A DNA stretch of 64,000 nucleotides, taken from contig NC_020516.1 in NCBI RefSeq assembly GCF_000349945.1, positions 3,968,001 through 4,032,000 on the forward strand, read 5' to 3'. This stretch comes from Azoarcus sp. KH32C (GTDB taxonomy: Bacteria; Pseudomonadota; Gammaproteobacteria; Burkholderiales; Rhodocyclaceae). This document shows, one piece after another, positions 52,321-59,940 of the stretch. The notes beneath the pieces were generated by a model. That model had not been told where the DNA came from, searched no databases, and saw only the letters and a list, made by a program, of their open reading frames with translations. Each line of letters opens with the position of its first letter. Position 1 is the stretch's first letter. The translations under genes and the position numbers were made by a program.

Positions 52321-53979
52321 TCAGAAGCGCATGGAAAGCGTCGCCATGATCATGTTCTCGGTGAAGTCCGCCGCTCCCGTCGCACGCTGAAACCGATATG
52401 TGAAATCACCTGTCGTCTTGGGGCCCAGCTGCTTCGACAGGCCGACGTTGAACATCGTCCGCTCCGTCTGGACCGACGCCGTCCCTACCCCCTCCGATCG
52501 CATACGCGTAATGCTCGCGTTCAGCGACGACTCGGCCGACAGGCGATGGCTGAGAGCCACCGACGCCAGCCGCGATGTCAGCGTCGAGAAGCGCGAGAAT
52601 TCGTCGCGCGTATCGAGGCCTGTCGCCGGCTCCAAGCGCGTCCGTTCATTCCGGCTCAAGGACACCGTCAGGATATTTCGCACGCCGATGAATGATGCGG
52701 TAGCGATGAGCTTACGCGTCAGATAATGCACATCGGTTACAAAAAAGTCGCGCGATCCGACGGGCGGGAAACCCAGCAAACTGCGGACGACCGCCTCGCG
52801 CTGGACCGGATCGGGAAAGAAGGGCGCCAGCGCGTCATACAGCGCCTTGAAGTCCGGATCGCTGAATACGCTCGCCCCCTGCGTCTCGAACGACGACGTT
52901 ATGTCTCGCACATAAGACAGGTTCCAGGTCGAAAGCGCGCGCCGGTGACTGAAGCTCACGTCGTAGGAACGACCGAAGAAACGATTCTCGGTCGTCGCGG
53001 ACAAGGTTGTCCGCTCCGTGGGATGCCAATCAAACCCGCCCCCGACGATCGAGTGATCTTCGGGCTTGCCGGGCGTGAATTCGGTCTTCTCATATCCGCC
53101 GATGGCCCGCATACGGAACTGCGGCGTCAGCGTCGCGAACAGCGTGGCCCGCCCGCTTTCCCGCGGCGCCGACCCCTGTCCCGCCTGGCTGTTCTCCGTT
53201 TCGGAACGGTCATACTGCAGGCCCCAGCCCAAGGCGCCGAACTGCCTCGGATTCGAAAGTGCCGCGTTCCACTTCGACTCGCGACGCGACCTGAATCCCC
53301 CTCCCCCGGACATCCAGTGGCTCGAATAAAGAACCTGGCCCCTCGTATCGGGACCGAAATTGAGCAACCAGCGCGGACTGATCCCGTAGACGCGCGTCTC
53401 GCTGGCGCTGCTTGTATTCAACTCGTCCCCGCCGCTGCGCCCCTGGAGCAGCGAGCGATTGTTGCGATTGATCGAAGCGTCGACATCGACGAAAAGCCGC
53501 TTTTCGATCGCCTCGGCCTCACCGAACCCCTGCAGTGCGAGAAAGCTGTCATCCGAGCCGGAACCATCCAGATGAACCACATTGCGCAGGCGCGCATTCA
53601 GATGCCCGCGCAATCCCCCGCTCTCGCGCACAACCGAGATCGCCGGCGCGACCTCGGCGATCCACGCTCCGTTCTTGTTCGATGCGACATTGCCGTTGTC
53701 CGTGTACTTAAGGCTGGTCTCCAATGAGGGCACGATGGTCAATGCCCGCGACATTGCCGGCGTCTCCGTCACCGAATCCGACTCCGTTTCCGTCTGCGCC
53801 TGTGCGGCAGCCGACGCAAACACGAGCGTCACCGCGAGCGCGATCGGGCTTGGCGCAATGCCTCGGCCAGCCTTCTCAGCCCGGCGCCGCCGAACCCGAA
53901 TCCGAACGCGAGTCTGCCCCATAGCCATAGCCATAGCCATATCCGTAGCCATATCCATATAGTTTGCCGCGCCCTCCAT
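52321..53979 (-). CDS. PEP-CTERM system-associated outer-membrane beta-barrel protein (TIGR03016-like)
   Basis: Large outer-membrane protein of up to 552 residues. The chain alternates polar and hydrophobic residues throughout and ends in phenylalanine (TLSMRF), the C-terminal signal of barrel proteins. A signal peptide ends near AAAQAQTE, about residue 62. The start is ambiguous: ATG 53979 (AAGG upstream) is followed by six more in-frame ATGs between 53958 and 53922, the first with GGAGGG 13 bases upstream. All lie within the coding end of the kinase gene, whose Tyr-Gly repeat is read here in another frame as MA repeats. It is the probable outer-membrane channel of the polymer. Confidence 0.9.
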   Translation of the reverse strand: MEGAANYMDMATDMAMAMAMGQTRVRIRVRRRRAEKAGRGIAPSPIALAVTLVFASAAAQAQTETESDSVTETPAMSRALTIVPSLETSLKYTDNGNVASNKNGAWIAEVAPAISVVRESGGLRGHLNARLRNVVHLDGSGSDDSFLALQGFGEAEAIEKRLFVDVDASINRNNRSLLQGRSGGDELNTSSASETRVYGISPRWLLNFGPDTRGQVLYSSHWMSGGGGFRSRRESKWNAALSNPRQFGALGWGLQYDRSETENSQAGQGSAPRESGRATLFATLTPQFRMRAIGGYEKTEFTPGKPEDHSIVGGGFDWHPTERTTLSATTENRFFGRSYDVSFSHRRALSTWNLSYVRDITSSFETQGASVFSDPDFKALYDALAPFFPDPVQREAVVRSLLGFPPVGSRDFFVTDVHYLTRKLIATASFIGVRNILTVSLSRNERTRLEPATGLDTRDEFSRFSTLTSRLASVALSHRLSAESSLNASITRMRSEGVGTASVQTERTMFNVGLSKQLGPKTTGDFTYRFQRATGAADFTENMIMATLSMRF

Positions 53980-54874
53980 CCTGTGCCTTGTTCAGCACGA
54001 GGGACTTGACCGGGCAGGACTCGATCGTCGACAAGGCCTGCCTGACGGCACCATGGCTCGTCCGGTCGGCCTCCACCACCATCACCACCTGCCCCATATG
54101 GTTCGCGAGCACTCTGGCCTCGGTCGTCGCGAGCAAGGGGGGCGAATCAAACACAATGATACGTTCGGCATATCTCGCCGCCATCTCCTCGAGCATCCGG
54201 TTCATCGCGTCCGACGCGATCAACTCTGTTGCATGAGGCTGTGTCATGCCGGCAGGAAGAATCGCCAGCTTCTCCACATTGGTGCGAAGGATCACCTTCG
54301 ACAGATCGTGGACGTCGCCCACGAGCACATCCATCAAGCCCTTTTCAGGCGGAAGCCCGAGCGCCTTCAGCACCGAGGGGCGCGAGAAGTCCGCATCGAC
54401 CAGCAACACCGTGTGATCGAGCTCCATCGCGATACTCATCGCAAGGTTGATCGCCGTAAACGATTTGCCCTCTCCCGGCAATGCGCTGGTGATCATGATC
54501 AGGTTGCCATTTTCGACCGCCGCCGCACCACGCCCCTCGGCGTTGCGGATCAGCGGCCGCTTGATGACCCGATACTCCTCGGCGATCATCGAACGCGGCA
54601 GCGTCGGCGTGACCATCCCCATGCGCTCCAGCCTCGCCAGATCGACGACCACCGATCGTGCGCTCAAGGGAACTCCCGCATGTGCGCCGGCATCTTCGAT
54701 AGACCGCGACGGGGTGGAACGCTCCTCGTGCGCTGGTTCTCTCTCGACCGCGACTTCAAGCGCTTCGGCCGCCTGCGGAACGACATCGGGGCGAGCGCCT
54801 TCCTCCGGGCCGGGAACAGCACCGGCCCGCTTGATCATATCGAGCCGCTCGACCGCTTTTTCGATCAGACTCAT
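53876..54874 (-). CDS. XrtA-associated tyrosine autokinase (CpsD/BY-kinase)
   Basis: Cytoplasmic bacterial tyrosine kinase of 332 residues (TIGR03018 type) that works with the Wzz-like protein to control chain length and export. Walker A is SALPGEGKS at 130-138, Walker A' LLVDADFSRPS from 157, and Walker B IIVFDSPPLL near 240. The C-terminal tyrosine cluster, the autophosphorylation site in this family, is an exact run of seven Tyr-Gly pairs at residues 306-319 (53959-53918). That repeat overlaps the start of the outer-membrane protein gene. A 22-base gap separates it from the chain-length gene. Confidence 0.95.
   Translation of the reverse strand: MSLIEKAVERLDMIKRAGAVPGPEEGARPDVVPQAAEALEVAVEREPAHEERSTPSRSIEDAGAHAGVPLSARSVVVDLARLERMGMVTPTLPRSMIAEEYRVIKRPLIRNAEGRGAAAVENGNLIMITSALPGEGKSFTAINLAMSIAMELDHTVLLVDADFSRPSVLKALGLPPEKGLMDVLVGDVHDLSKVILRTNVEKLAILPAGMTQPHATELIASDAMNRMLEEMAARYAERIIVFDSPPLLATTEARVLANHMGQVVMVVEADRTSHGAVRQALSTIESCPVKSLVLNKAQDGGRGKLYGYGYGYGYGYGYGADSRSDSGSAAPG
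53918..53959 (-). repeat. Tandem 6-base repeat coding (Tyr-Gly)7 and, in another frame, start codons
   Basis: Seven near-identical TATGGN/TACGGN units in a row (42 bases, 6-base period). In the kinase frame they read as seven Tyr-Gly pairs. Shifted by one base, the same units supply six in-frame ATG codons for the outer-membrane protein gene. Slippage here would change both the number of phosphorylatable tyrosines and the N-terminus of the second protein in steps of two residues without a frameshift. Confidence 0.9.
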
Positions 54875-54896
54875 ACCCCAGCCCCCTCGTCCACAC

Positions 54897-56441
54897 TCAG
54901 CCCTGCAGCAACTTCACGATCGCCGTTGCACCACCCACGGCGATGGCATATGACGCAACTCCGCCGCTGAATGCCAGCAGTCCCCTGCGCTCCGCGCGGC
55001 TCCGCGCCGGGTCGCTCAACATCGTCACCGTCCCCAGCACTGGCAGGCCGGTGATCTCGCGAAGGTTGCGCAGATCGGTGAAAGCCGGCCGAACTTGCGC
55101 CAGCGCGAATGAAACAGCCATACCTCCCAGCAGGGCCGCCAGTCCCGCAAGCGGAAGCAGGAGCATCCTATTCGGCGCCGCGGGCCGCAGCGGCAGGCTG
55201 GGGGGATCGATCACGCGAAACTCGGTTACGCCCCCTTTGGTATTCATCTCGACCGAAATGCTGGCGGACTCGCGCCGCTGCACGAGCGACTCATAGTTCC
55301 GCTTGTGCACGTCGTAATCCCGGTTCAACTGCGCCTGCTCGGCCTCGATCTTCGGAAGGAGTTCCGCCTGCGAACGCAACTGCGCGACACGGCCGGTCAG
55401 CTCGCCGACGCGCGCCCGCAAGGACGAAACCTTGGCATCGGCATCCGCAAGAGCAACTTTCAACTGTTGGTAGACGGGGTTGATCGCGCCGCCCCCGCCC
55501 GATTCGCCCCCTGTCTTGCTCACCGACTCGAGCTCGCGCCGCTTCTGCTCCTCGAGATCGGCGATGACACGACGCGTCCCGACGACGTCCGGATGCTCGT
55601 TCGTATAGCGCTGCAACAAGCCATCCAGGTTCTTCTTCATCGAGTCGATGCGGGCATCGTATTCCGACACGGCGCTATTCGTCGTCGCCGGTGCCCCCGC
55701 ACCAAGAGTCGCCTTTTCACTCGCCAACTGCCGTTCGAGCGAGCTGCGCGAGTTTTCCGCCTCCTTCAGTTCGAGCTGCGCCTCCTGCACCCGCGCATTC
55801 AGTTGCGCTATCTGGGATACGTAATCGTGCTCGCTATCACCGAGCAAAGCCATGTTGCGCAGGCGAAAATCCTTCAGCCGATTCTCCGCCTCGCTGAGTT
55901 TTTGCTCGTAGCCGGTAATCTGCTCGTCGATGAAACGCCGGGCAGAACTTGCGTCCTGCTGCTTGCCGACCAGTCCGGATTCGACGAACAGCGACACCAG
56001 CGCCTGCACGACACGCTGCGCACGTTCGGCACGCTTGTCCTGATACGCCAACGTAAACAGGTTGTCGCGCCCCGTACTGCGAATCTGGAGATCACCGATC
56101 AAGTCGAGGATCATCGCCTCACGCTGCGCGGGGGTGCGCGCCTCATGATCGAGGTCGGCCATCGTAATGAGCTTCTCGACGTTCGGGCGCGTTATCAGCG
56201 TGCGACTCAGGATCGTGACCTGCTGCTCGATGTTCGGCTGGACCGCGAGGCCGGACATCAGCGGACGCAACACCGACTGGGTGTCGACAAACACCCGCGC
56301 GGACGACTCATAGCGGTCCGGCATCGTGTACACGACCGCAGCGCCGATGATGCCGAAAACCCAGGTCGCGGCGAGCCCCCACCAGCGGAAACGCCACATC
56401 CCTCGCAGGTAACCGAAAATCTGGGTAAGCAGTTCTTCCAT
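54897..56441 (-). CDS. XrtA system polysaccharide chain-length determinant (Wzz/PCP family)
   Basis: Inner-membrane polysaccharide co-polymerase of 514 residues (TIGR03007 type). One helix lies near residues 20-38 (WWGLAATWVFGIIGAAVVY) and another near 433-452, flanking a long periplasmic coiled-coil part with many EAENRL, ELKEAENSRSSLERQL and LRARVGELTGRVAQL stretches. The proline-rich RVIDPPSLPLRPAAPNR just before the second helix is the usual Wzz motif. There is no kinase domain in this protein; the kinase is the next gene. A third short hydrophobic stretch at the C-terminus (SGGVASYAIAVGGATAI) may be an extra helix. Confidence 0.95.
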   Translation of the reverse strand: MEELLTQIFGYLRGMWRFRWWGLAATWVFGIIGAAVVYTMPDRYESSARVFVDTQSVLRPLMSGLAVQPNIEQQVTILSRTLITRPNVEKLITMADLDHEARTPAQREAMILDLIGDLQIRSTGRDNLFTLAYQDKRAERAQRVVQALVSLFVESGLVGKQQDASSARRFIDEQITGYEQKLSEAENRLKDFRLRNMALLGDSEHDYVSQIAQLNARVQEAQLELKEAENSRSSLERQLASEKATLGAGAPATTNSAVSEYDARIDSMKKNLDGLLQRYTNEHPDVVGTRRVIADLEEQKRRELESVSKTGGESGGGGAINPVYQQLKVALADADAKVSSLRARVGELTGRVAQLRSQAELLPKIEAEQAQLNRDYDVHKRNYESLVQRRESASISVEMNTKGGVTEFRVIDPPSLPLRPAAPNRMLLLPLAGLAALLGGMAVSFALAQVRPAFTDLRNLREITGLPVLGTVTMLSDPARSRAERRGLLAFSGGVASYAIAVGGATAIVKLLQG

Positions 56442-56516
56442 GAGTCCGCCCCTACAGCCCAGTGCGTCGCACTGCAGACGGCCGACGACGAGCGCGTCGC
56501 GGCCGGAAGTCGGAAA

Positions 56517-57149
56517 TCAGAACCAGCTCTGAGGAATGATCAGCACATCGCCGGGACGCATTTCCACGTTCGCGGAAACGTCACCCCGCTTCAACAAGTC
56601 CTTCAGGCGGACGCTGTATTGCTTGTTCCCTTCGGAGGTGCGGAGAATCGTCGCACTGTTGCCGTCGGCAAACTCGGTGATCCCCCCCACCTTCGTCATC
56701 ACGTCGAGGAGAGTCATCTTTTGCACATAGGAGAGCGTCTGCGGCTTGGTCGCTTCACCCACCACACGGACCTGTTCGCTATAAGGCCCCACGAAAGTGG
56801 TGACCACAACCGTCACGATCGGATCGCGAATGAATTTGCCCAGCGCCTTCTCGATGTCGCGCGCCAGTGTCGAAGCGTCCTTGCCCTGGGCAGGAAGGTC
56901 CTCGACGAGCGGGGTCGTGATCTTGCCGTCGGGGCGAACCGGTACGGACTTAGACAGCTCCTGATTGCGCCAGACCACGATGTCGACCATGTCGCCCGGA
57001 CCGATCACGTAGTTGTACTCGGCTTCCGCCGCTGTCGGCGGCGCCGGCGGGAAGGAAGTGCTCGCACACCCGGATAAGCCGGCGAGAACGGCCAGGATAC
57101 CCAAGCACCTGCCGATACCCGCCCCTACCTTTGATGCAGAGTGAATCAT
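56517..57149 (-). CDS. XrtA/PEP-CTERM system exopolysaccharide export lipoprotein (Wza-like)
   Basis: Outer-membrane export protein of 210 residues (TIGR03027 type). The lipobox LSGC places the lipidated cysteine at C28. The polysaccharide export domain begins YVIGPGDMVDIVVWRNQELS, and SLBB-like parts follow (VRVVGEATKPQTLSYVQKMTLLDVMTKVGG, named here as two adjacent segments). It ends in IIPQSWF. It is the first gene of the 16-gene minus-strand operon. The ATG has a long leader of nearly 290 bases shared with the divergent acyltransferase gene. Confidence 0.95.
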   Translation of the reverse strand: MIHSASKVGAGIGRCLGILAVLAGLSGCASTSFPPAPPTAAEAEYNYVIGPGDMVDIVVWRNQELSKSVPVRPDGKITTPLVEDLPAQGKDASTLARDIEKALGKFIRDPIVTVVVTTFVGPYSEQVRVVGEATKPQTLSYVQKMTLLDVMTKVGGITEFADGNSATILRTSEGNKQYSVRLKDLLKRGDVSANVEMRPGDVLIIPQSWF

Positions 57150-57304
57150 GGCTGACTACCCCCTCTAACGGTCGTCCCGAATCGGTCCCACATCCGGAGA
57201 ATCTCTGAAAAGTCCGACCCGCACAAGAACGCGAAAGTAACAAGGCGAAGCGGGCTTTACAGAGGCTCCCCGACCCATGCTATGGGAATTTCGTGTCCCC
57301 ACAG

Positions 57305-57320
57305 TGTGAAAAATTACACA
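57305..57320. promoter_or_regulatory. CRP/FNR-like operator candidate
   Basis: The sequence TGTGA-AAAATT-ACACA has the length and arms of a CRP-family site (TGTGA-N6-TCACA) with one base off in the right arm. It lies 156 bases from the export lipoprotein start and 118 bases from the acyltransferase start, so it could act on either. The support is the motif and its position only. Confidence 0.4.
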
Positions 57321-57373
57321 ACCGCTTACAGCGAACCCTCGCCCCCGCCGCTAGAGTCTCACGCAACACGCGC

Positions 57374-57401
57374 CCGGCCCCCCTTGAATTAGCGGGGCCG
57401 G
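57374..57401 (+). repeat. GC-rich inverted repeat in the leader of the FeeM-like gene
   Basis: CCGGCCCC at 57374-57381 pairs exactly with GGGGCCGG at 57394-57401 around a 12-base loop. It lies 36 bases before the acyltransferase ATG. No T run follows, so it is not a standard terminator for the plus strand. It may be a leader hairpin or an operator. Confidence 0.5.
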
Positions 57402-57437
57402 ACATACATTCATGCGTCAGGGAGGGGAATCAACCCG

Positions 57438-58232
57438 ATGGATATTGCTGCCCGTCTTAATTTGCCGCTCGCCGTGGAGACAGCCACGACGTCTCCTGAC
57501 TTCCACCCCCGGCCCAACGTAAACGCCTCTCGTCTTGTTACAGATTTTTCCATCATCCGGAATGATTACCACCTCCGGATAGTCCCCAAGGAAGGTCCCC
57601 TCCGTCAGGATGTCAACCGCCTGGTCGAGCGCATGTACGAATGGCGCGGATTGAACACCGACCAGAGCATCGTTCCCGACCTCCATCGCGAACAAACCAC
57701 GATCGCAGCCTGCAAGGGCGACCGCGTCTTCGGAACCCTGACCATCGCCGTCGACAGCGGCCATGGACTGCTCGCCGACACGCTGTACCGGCCGCAGATC
57801 GATGCCGCGCGCGAAGGGGGAGCGCGGGTCTGCGAGGTCACCCGTCTCGCAATGGACACCGAACTCGGAACCCCGCAGGCCCTCGCGGCCCTTTTTCATA
57901 TCGGGGTCATCGTCGCGCGATCGGTTCACGGCATGAGCGACGTCTTCGTCGAGGTCAATCCACGGCATGCGCCGTATTACCGCAGGATGATGGGTTACAG
58001 CCTGGCCGGTCCGAACCTCATCTGCCCGCGCGTCGGCGCACCGGCAGTCCTGCTGCGACTATCGCTCGCCCACGCCGAACAGCAGGCACGGCAGTACGGC
58101 GGAACGAACAACATGAAACGCAATGGCCTGTATGGGCTATTTTTTTCGCCCGCCGAACAGACCGAGATCCTGCGCCACATGCTGACAGGCAGCGTCGAGC
58201 GCCGGGCAATGCCCCGACCGCCGGCCAACTGA
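57438..58232 (+). CDS. PEP-CTERM/exosortase system-associated acyltransferase (FeeM-like)
   Basis: GNAT-like N-acyl amino acid synthase of 264 residues, resembling FeeM and the exosortase-linked family TIGR03694. The fold markers are FSIIRNDYHLRIVP, VERMYEWRG, GTLTIAVD, ARVCEVTRLAMDTEL and FVEVNPRHAPYYRRMMGY. Related enzymes use acyl-ACP to acylate an amino acid or amine, so the acyl carrier protein at 5289 is a candidate partner. A strong ribosome binding site, GGGAGGGG, precedes the ATG at 57438. The gene is divergent from the core operon and followed by a terminator at 58256. Confidence 0.87.
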   Translation: MDIAARLNLPLAVETATTSPDFHPRPNVNASRLVTDFSIIRNDYHLRIVPKEGPLRQDVNRLVERMYEWRGLNTDQSIVPDLHREQTTIAACKGDRVFGTLTIAVDSGHGLLADTLYRPQIDAAREGGARVCEVTRLAMDTELGTPQALAALFHIGVIVARSVHGMSDVFVEVNPRHAPYYRRMMGYSLAGPNLICPRVGAPAVLLRLSLAHAEQQARQYGGTNNMKRNGLYGLFFSPAEQTEILRHMLTGSVERRAMPRPPAN

Positions 58233-58255
58233 CGACCTGTCTCGCAGAAACCACA

Positions 58256-58294
58256 AGAGCCGGGACGCATGACGCGTTCCGGCTCTCTTTTTTT
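58256..58294 (+). terminator. Rho-independent terminator after the acyltransferase gene
   Basis: A 13-pair stem with one mismatch (AGAGCCGGGACGC with GCGTTCCGGCTCT) and a short loop is followed by C and seven Ts. It starts 23 bases after the acyltransferase stop. Confidence 0.9.
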
Positions 58295-58309
58295 GCCCGG
58301 TGAGCGGGC
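58295..58309. repeat. Short hairpin flanked by T and A runs
   Basis: GCCCG and CGGGC pair around a short GTGAG loop, with seven Ts before and eight As after. On the minus strand the T run of the flanking As and on the plus strand the preceding Ts belong to the neighbouring terminators. It may be a small bidirectional terminator lying between two larger ones. Confidence 0.5.
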
Positions 58310-58339
58310 AAAAAAAACGGGCGCCGAAGCGCCCGTTTT
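58310..58339 (-). terminator. Rho-independent terminator of the porin gene
   Basis: Read on the minus strand, AAAACGGGCGC and GCGCCCGTTTT form an 11-pair stem closed by a stable TTCG tetraloop and followed by a run of eight Ts in all. It lies 24 bases after the porin stop. The symmetry makes it work in both directions. Confidence 0.9.
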
Positions 58340-58362
58340 GATTTCCAATCGTCGGGGGACGA

Positions 58363-59511
58363 TTAGAAGGTGTGACGCATACCGACCGTCAAGAGGCTGT
58401 TCTGTTCATCCGACACGCCCAGCTGCGAAACCTGGCCGGCGCCGAAGGCAGCGAACTTGTCGTTGTAGACGCGCTGGTAGGCGGCGTAGCCGGTGGTACG
58501 CTTCGACAGCGCGTGGGTGTAGGCCAGGGTCCAGCTGCGGGCGTCGGCGTCGTTGGAGTCCTTGTTGGTGAAGCGACCGTAGTCGACATGCACCTTGCCA
58601 GCGGCGCTGACCGGAACGATCACGCCAACGTTCCACAGACGGACGGACTGGTCGGCCCCGAACGCCACCGCATCGGGATCAGTGGAAGCGACTTTGGTGT
58701 TGACGACGCTGTAATCCACGCCCTTACCCGCCTGGAAGGACGCATCGACTTCGAGGAAACCGAAGTCGTAGCTACCACCAACGTACCATTCACGCTGGTT
58801 CTTGTCCTGCATCGTCACGAAACCAGCACCGGCGCGGGTGTCGATATCGGCGCGAGCCTGATGCAGGTACTGGAAGACCGCACCGACCTTCAGCGGGCCG
58901 TTCGCGTAATCCAGACCCAGGCCGAACTTGTCGTCGGCACCAGGAGCGTGAACAGCGACACCGGGAGTGTGAAGTTCAGCTTCGGTGTCGTTGGCCGAGT
59001 AGATCGCGCGGGCGGTAAAGCCGCTGAACGAGCCGGTGTAGGCAATCGCGTTGTTCCAGCGAGCCGGGCTGTTCGGGGTGATGGTCAGGCCACCGCCGGC
59101 CGAGAAGACCGACTGCGGCGAGACGTTGGACGACAGCGCAGCGTCGTAGCCGGCGAAGTAGCCCGGCGCGTACTGACGGCCGAGGCTGACGGTACCGAAA
59201 GCGCCTTGCAGACCGACATAGGCCTGGCGGCTGAACTGACGGTTGGCCTGGTGGAAGGTGCCGTCATCGATGTTGAAGCCTTGCTCGAGCTGGAACACAG
59301 CCTTCAGGCCGTTGCCCAGTTCTTCCGCGCCCTTGAAGCCGATACGGTTGCCCGACAGGACACCACCGACCACGCCACGGAAATCGACGTTGTCAGCATG
59401 ACCAACGCCGAGGCCGGCATCGACCACACCGTAGATGGTGACGTTGGACTGAGCGAAAACCGGTGCTGCCGCGAGGCCGGCGACGGCCAGGGCGATCAGT
59501 TTCTTCTGCAT
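58363..59511 (-). CDS. Gram-negative porin (Neisseria/Burkholderia type)
   Basis: Outer-membrane trimeric porin of 382 residues. The signal peptide MQKKLIALAVAGLAAAPVFA is cleaved before QSNVTIYG, the standard start of betaproteobacterial porins. Conserved parts are SGNRIGFKGAEELGNGLKA, FSRQAYVGLQGAFGTVSLGRQ, and a terminal phenylalanine in VGMRHTF. A ribosome binding site, AGAGGAG, stands before the ATG. It allows small solutes to pass. It does not appear to be part of the polysaccharide system. Codon use is highly biased, as expected of an abundant protein. Confidence 0.97.
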   Translation of the reverse strand: MQKKLIALAVAGLAAAPVFAQSNVTIYGVVDAGLGVGHADNVDFRGVVGGVLSGNRIGFKGAEELGNGLKAVFQLEQGFNIDDGTFHQANRQFSRQAYVGLQGAFGTVSLGRQYAPGYFAGYDAALSSNVSPQSVFSAGGGLTITPNSPARWNNAIAYTGSFSGFTARAIYSANDTEAELHTPGVAVHAPGADDKFGLGLDYANGPLKVGAVFQYLHQARADIDTRAGAGFVTMQDKNQREWYVGGSYDFGFLEVDASFQAGKGVDYSVVNTKVASTDPDAVAFGADQSVRLWNVGVIVPVSAAGKVHVDYGRFTNKDSNDADARSWTLAYTHALSKRTTGYAAYQRVYNDKFAAFGAGQVSQLGVSDEQNSLLTVGMRHTF

Positions 59512-59656
59512 ATGTTTCTCCTCTAATTTGAAGCTGAAGCCGTGGCAAGGCCGCGGCCCGACTTACCTCTCTAGTGAGAAGTTGGAGCGATTGTGCAAAT
59601 GGGCATGCAACCAACGCAAGGACGGATCGTCTAGAAGAGAAGAAACGGGTAAAAGA

Positions 59657-59674
59657 TGTTGCACTGGCGCAACA
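59657..59674. repeat. Perfect inverted repeat, operator candidate
   Basis: TGTTGC and GCAACA form exact 6-base arms around a 6-base centre, about 146 bases upstream of the porin start. The size fits a dimeric regulator or a small hairpin in a long porin leader. No regulator is identified. Confidence 0.4.
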
Positions 59675-59886
59675 CGGGCTGCCGGAGCGGCATTGCGGTC
59701 GGTAGTGAAAAGGACGTCCGCATGGGCCGACAGCCGCTGCAACCCATTGGCGTAACGGACATTTCCTGAGCGGGCGCTCCTCCGATACAGACCGAATGGG
59801 GCCTCGACCCCGACGCCATCAGTGTCTTCTTCTCGGCATCCCCTGGGTGGGGTCTTGCCTCATGCGAGGGGAACTCTTTGCTCCAC

Positions 59887-59913
59887 TTAGCACTCTCTTG
59901 GCGCGAGTGCTAA
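59887..59913 (+). promoter_or_regulatory. CIRCE element (HrcA operator) upstream of rpoH
   Basis: The sequence TTAGCACTC, a 9-base spacer and GAGTGCTAA is a perfect match to the CIRCE consensus bound by the HrcA heat-shock repressor. It ends 27 bases before the rpoH ATG. The candidate promoter overlaps it: TAATAT at 59911-59916 as the -10, with TTAGCA at 59887-59892 at 18-base spacing as a weak -35. Bound HrcA would therefore block transcription. Confidence 0.95.
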
Positions 59914-59940
59914 TATTTGTCCCGAGGAGGACAGACGTAG

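Larger units (their letters stand above)
57150..57437. promoter_or_regulatory. Divergent regulatory region of the core XrtA operon and FeeM-like gene
   Basis: A 288-base region between two divergent starts. It is locally AT-rich at 57305-57320 against the GC-rich background and holds a CRP-like palindrome and a GC-rich hairpin, given as separate entries. I searched by eye for sigma-54 -24/-12 elements, because other XrtA loci are controlled by the PrsK/PrsR pair, and saw no good match. It should contain the main promoter of the core operon. Confidence 0.6.
59512..59940. other. Intergenic region between porin and rpoH
   Basis: This 429-base stretch has no gene I can support; the small open frames in it have no ribosome binding site or likeness to known proteins. 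It holds the porin leader on the left, an 18-base perfect inverted repeat (TGTTGC-ACTGGC-GCAACA) at 59657-59674 that could be an operator, and the CIRCE element with the rpoH promoter on the right. Confidence 0.7.
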
